Assembly (NCBI GenBank): GCA_029962745.1
Contig: CM057153.1
Location: 6,911,314-6,975,313 of the forward strand
Direction: 5' to 3'
Source of the DNA: Echinometra lucunter
Taxonomy: Eukaryota > Echinodermata > Echinoidea > Camarodonta > Echinometridae
Length of the DNA stretch: 64,000 bases
The position numbers and the translations under genes were made by a program. Shown one piece after another: positions 60,108 through 64,000 of the stretch. How positions within the stretch are numbered: the stretch's first letter is position 1; each line of letters opens with the position of its first letter. The notes beneath the pieces were generated by a model. It did no database searches, was not told the DNA's origin, and saw only the letters and a program-made list of their open reading frames with translations.

Positions 60108-63100
60108 CTTTTGACAAACAACCATGCAACTCCCGATCTTCAAGAGGTACAGAGTCTACAACATCATTGACAGCATGCAAGGGTGCATCATCATCATCAT
60201 CATCAGGCTGGTCATCAGAAACATTTCCACCTGCACCTGAGGGTTCCTGTTTCAAGTCTTGCTTAAGATTGCCCTCTTTATCCGCAGGACAACATGCCAC
60301 AGAGTTTTCAGTGGTAAGTTGAAATTGGGGGACAGAATCAGGATTAGAAATACTTGAGGATAATTCTGAGGAAATCAGGGAGATTGCATCTTCTTTCTGT
60401 GAAGGCCCATCCATCAACTCTGATGGAGTTGGGGAATGCTGGCTCTCTTGGCTCTGAGAAGATGACCCCTCAGTTTCCTCTTCAGCTGAGTGAAAGTCAT
60501 CAATGCCAGAGGCTGAAGATTCTGCTGAAGAATCTTCAGCTGCTACTGTTGCATCTTCTTCATTCTCAGTATTGTCGCTTTCTCTTACAGAGAGGTATGC
60601 ACTACAGGAGGCACTACCATGGACATTTATTGCTTCAGCTGTATACTGACCTTCATCTCTTAAGTTTGCAGAATTGATCACAAGTTCAGCATACTTGTCT
60701 TTGAAACTGAGGACCTGGACTGTTATATTTTCATTAGCTTGTACAGGCTGTCCATCCTTGTACCAAGTGACATCTGGAGAAGGTTCTCCACCAACATGGC
60801 ATTGCAAGATGGCCATATCTCCAACATCAACAGTGAGGTCACAAAGCTCTTGAGCGAAATAGGGGTAATCCTTATTGTTTCCCATGATTTGATCTTTAAA
60901 GGAAAGTTCACATTCAGTCTTGGTGGGAGTGACAAAAGAGGGATATCTATCTTGCGCTCCCCCTGAAGCATCAAGGTCTTCTTCACTCAACTCTAACACA
61001 AGGTTTCTGGAGCGTGTTTCTTCTACACTGTAAGACCATTCTGAAGTCACCGTCTCACTATATGTTTCTCTTGAATAATAGATAGGAGTGCTGGAGATGC
61101 TGCTTATTTCTCCGCTTGTCAATACGGTTTCCTTTTCTGATTCAGTAGTAAGAGTATGAGTGGCATACAGCAAAGATCCTTCATCACCATTTCCTTCTTC
61201 ATCTTCATTTGGATCAGCAATGTTCCGTGAAAATAGTTCTTCACGTGTGTCAATGTGACAGGATTTGATTTCTGATTCTTCTATGACAATCTTAGACCCT
61301 GATAAAATGGGCTCCAGCACTTCTGTTTCTTTTTCATTATCTATGTTTAGGGTGTCAAAGTGAATATCTTGATCATATTCCTGAAGGAGTTCTTCTAAAG
61401 GAACTACTTCTGGTGCTGCTTCTTCTGTATGTACAGATGAAGGGACAATGATGGCTTCTTCATGTTCCTTTGTCAAAGATTCTTTTCGGAGGTTCGATTG
61501 TTGGTCTGAAAGCTTCTGAAGATCCAAGGTATCCAATTCAATTTCTACAGTGAACATTTTCAATGGGGATTCATTGACCATGGGCATTATTTCTTGAGCA
61601 GATTCATGCATATATTCAGTGTTTGTTACATTGTCAGGTCCTGAGCTGAAACGTAAATCTTCATCATAATCTTGGAGGAGGTCCTTCAAGGGTACCCTGG
61701 TAGGTAATTGGTCATCTGCAGAAACTAATGCTATGTGAACACTATCTTCCTGTACTTTGCCAGACACTTCTGCATGAACCTCTTCTGATCCTCCAAAACA
61801 AATGAGTTGAGGTTCTGCCTGGTGAAGTTCATCATCGGATATTTGTTCTTCTAGAGGCAGGTGTTCACCAGGAATGTCCCTAATGTCTTGAAACATTGGG
61901 TCTTTGTCACCAAGGTCAAGATTGACTGCACTTTCTGCAGGTATTACTGTAGAAGCTTCAAATGTCTCTTCAACTCTACCTTTCATATCTTCTTTGTCTA
62001 TCTTATCTTTCCTGCCACTGCCATCAAGATCCACTTCCTTGAAACAAATAACATCATCAAATTCCTGAAGCAAGCACCTCAGATTAACTTGAGATGAAGT
62101 GTGTTGGTCAGCTGGTAAACTACAACACATAACTGATTCCATCACAGGCTCAGCAGGAGACATGGGGGACTCACTCTTAATATCTTCAATATCCTCATCA
62201 GATTCCCTGCCTCTATTGAAGCTCTCATCAGGGTCAGTGATGTCCAGAATAAATGAGGCGCCAAGAGGAGCATTTTCCTCATCAGGTGTGGAAGCAAAAT
62301 GTACATCGCCATTTGCAGCAAAAGATGGATATGACACATCTGAAGCTACACTGCACTCAAGTAAGGAATCTGGCATGTCACTATCATCCATATCGATCTG
62401 GGTTCCACTGTTCCTTGGTTTGCTCTTCTTTCCTCTTTGCTTTTCCTGATGGACAGCAAAAACCTCTCGCTGCTTCTGCGGCTCATCAAAGAAGACCTGC
62501 ACACTCCTTGGCTTGGGTGCCTGCACCTTGACTTTGACTGTGACAAAATGTGTTTCTGGATTGTCAGGATCATGGTGGTTAGAGGGCATATTTAGTTCAA
62601 GCATCACTGGAGATGATGAACCACTGCTACCTGAACTACCTGATTGTTGACCAACAACTGGAATTTCCTCTACAGGAATGTCAACTGCAGAGACGAACAT
62701 TTCAGTTGGATGAGTTTCTTGGAGTTCTGTTACAGCTTGACCTTTGTCCTCATCTGTATGATGTCTATCTAGATTTGTGTTCTCCTCATAACTTTCTCCT
62801 TTATCTTTCTCTGTATCAGTTTCTTTTGAGTTTATGTCTAAATGATCTGACCCATCATTGCTAACATCAACTTCTAAAGCAATCTTCTGCATTGCCTTTG
62901 GAGCAATTGTCACAGTATATTCCTCTCGTCTTAATGAAAGGAATTCTTCAAACACTACTGGTTCCTTTTCAGACTCTGTGTCATGTGGATCAGAACTCGA
63001 TGCACATTCATCAAGAGCTTGCTCCAGGTCACTCTCAGTGAAACTTTTTCCTTCTGAAGAAACTGGAGAATGTAAAGGTTCCCTTGGTTCAGTCCATTCG

Positions 63101-64000
63101 AGGTAACTGTAGATGGACTGAACTTCTGGAGTTGGTGGAATCACTTCAATTGGTGGTACATACTGTTCCTTGGAGGGTGAAGGCAACTCCATGCGTGTTG
63201 TATATCGAGGAATGTCCTCCCCATCATCATAATCCTCCTCCTCCTCTGTGTCTTCATTCTGATCACTTTTGGGGATAGGAATAGGGAGTTCCACAGTTTG
63301 GTAGAGAGTGTCTGCAACAGATACCACTCCCAGGCTAAATTCTTCCTCTGTTGTGTCATCATCACTCTGATGCAGTGTAGGAGATGGGTTTTCAAGATCA
63401 GAGCCCAAATCTATCACCACAACTCTCTTTACTAGAGAGATACTGGACTCCTGATCTTCACTGGTATCAGGTTCATTATCCTCATGATCTTCTGCTGATG
63501 CATCTTCACGGTTTTCCACATGAAGAACAAATGATCTTTCAAGAGGCACTCCTTCTACTGGGATAACAACTTCAGTATGAAACAGATCAGGTGGTTTTAA
63601 ATCAGACTGTTCATCTCTCTCATCAGTGCTACTGGAATCTTGTCTTGGTCTTGGTTTTTCCGGTAGTAATGCCTCTACTGTGAAGTTTTTACTTGGACTT
63701 ATGGCTTCCTCTTCTAATTCTTCACCTGAATGATCATCATCAGAGCTGTCTGGGCTTGATCCACCTAATTCTGATGAAGACTGAGATTTCATTCTTGGCT
63801 TTTCCTTGAAATGAAGATCAATTGAATCTATATTACCTTGCTCTACTATGTCTGGTCCTTCAGAAGAAGAGTCTTTACTAGAATCCCTTGGCTGCTTTTC
63901 TGATTCATCATCTTGTCCTTTGCTAGATACAGCAATATCTAGGGATTTGCTTGGCTGCACACTGCTTGGTAGGATTTCAGCATACTGGATGGATTCATCA
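60108..64000 (-). CDS. Giant exon: acidic disordered region plus one Ig domain (5' end outside window)
   Basis: The reading frame is open from the window edge to a donor after base 60108 (AAAAG|GTTTGA), about 1,297 codons, leaving phase 1. Most of it is Ser/Glu/Asp-rich, low in hydrophobics and probably disordered. Three spaced copies of a motif of the type L-x-x-L-L-Q-[DE]-[YF]-D occur near 62.06, 61.67 and 61.38 kb. Near the 3' end (about 60.87-60.58 kb) is an Ig I-set domain: B-strand Cys in AILQCHV, core Trp in DVTWYKDG, D-x-G-x-Y in DEGQYTAEAI. The usual F-strand Cys is replaced by Ala. After it comes a further acidic stretch with a run of Asp. The first in-frame GTG at 63960 is not a start, because the frame continues upstream. 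I recognise no catalytic domain. Confidence 0.85.

Larger units (their letters stand above)
1..64000 (-). other. Interior of one giant titin-like muscle gene (gene-level model)
   Basis: All supported exons lie on the minus strand, and their splice phases join into one frame from the right edge to the left edge. The encoded protein has 13 I-set-type Ig domains, one SH3, one FN3, acidic and PEVK-like linkers and at least 49 MyBP-C-like tri-helix modules. This fits the family of giant intracellular sarcomeric proteins (titin/connectin, kettin/Sallimus, projectin/twitchin, MyBP-C). No kinase domain, start codon, promoter or final stop is visible, so both ends lie outside the window. Most Ig exons are phase 1-1, as is usual for such genes. 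Which named family member it is cannot be decided from this fragment, so no symbol is given. Confidence 0.88.

Overview
The window is a stretch of animal (metazoan) nuclear DNA. Introns are AT-rich with GT-AG junctions, exons are GC-richer, MITE-like elements sit in several introns, and there is one 500-base assembly gap. Every supported coding segment is on the minus strand. Splice phases join into a single reading frame from the right edge to the left edge, so I read the whole window as the interior of one giant muscle-type gene; both ends lie outside. The protein is titin/connectin-like: 13 intracellular-type Ig domains, one SH3, one FN3, acidic and PEVK-like linkers, then a very large repeat region. 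Short MITEs and overall composition suggest a marine invertebrate, perhaps an echinoderm, but that assignment is inference and weak.

Transcript order runs from high to low coordinates. A >3.9 kb exon of acidic disordered sequence with one Ig (64000-60108) leads into a linker and two Ig exons (58.6-56.8 kb), three short Glu-rich linker exons (55.2-54.4 kb), an SH3 exon (54.0-53.8 kb), Ig exons alternating with small linkers (52.7-43.2 kb), a double-Ig exon (42.8-42.0 kb), an Ig and an FN3 exon (36.2-34.7 kb), a PEVK-like charged exon (28.2-27.1 kb), and two Ig domains each split over two exons (26.5-22.8 kb). Almost every exon-exon phase was checked by hand and agrees.

The remarkable part is the 3' half. 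Exon 22273-22054 encodes one helical module that looks like the tri-helix bundle (THB) at the C-terminal end of the M-domain of vertebrate myosin-binding protein C, directly after an Ig carrying a W-x-K-G-x-x pattern like MyBP-C C1. This module is then amplified: one about 12.04 kb exon (19647-7603) holds 34 tandem copies at a 357-bp (119-residue) period, and the next exon (4740 to beyond base 1) holds at least 14 copies at a 330-bp (110-residue) period. That gives at least 49 THB-like modules joined by Pro/Glu/Val/Lys-rich linkers, in effect a spring of alternating small helical bundles and PEVK-like strands. I know of no description of such an array, though I could not search.

The arrays contain 12 apparent frameshifts. 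Eleven fall at columns where repeat copies differ, and insertions usually contain both variants side by side. I therefore read them as consensus errors in the assembly, not as a broken gene. After correction the 12 kb exon length is divisible by three, as its phase 0-0 flanks require.
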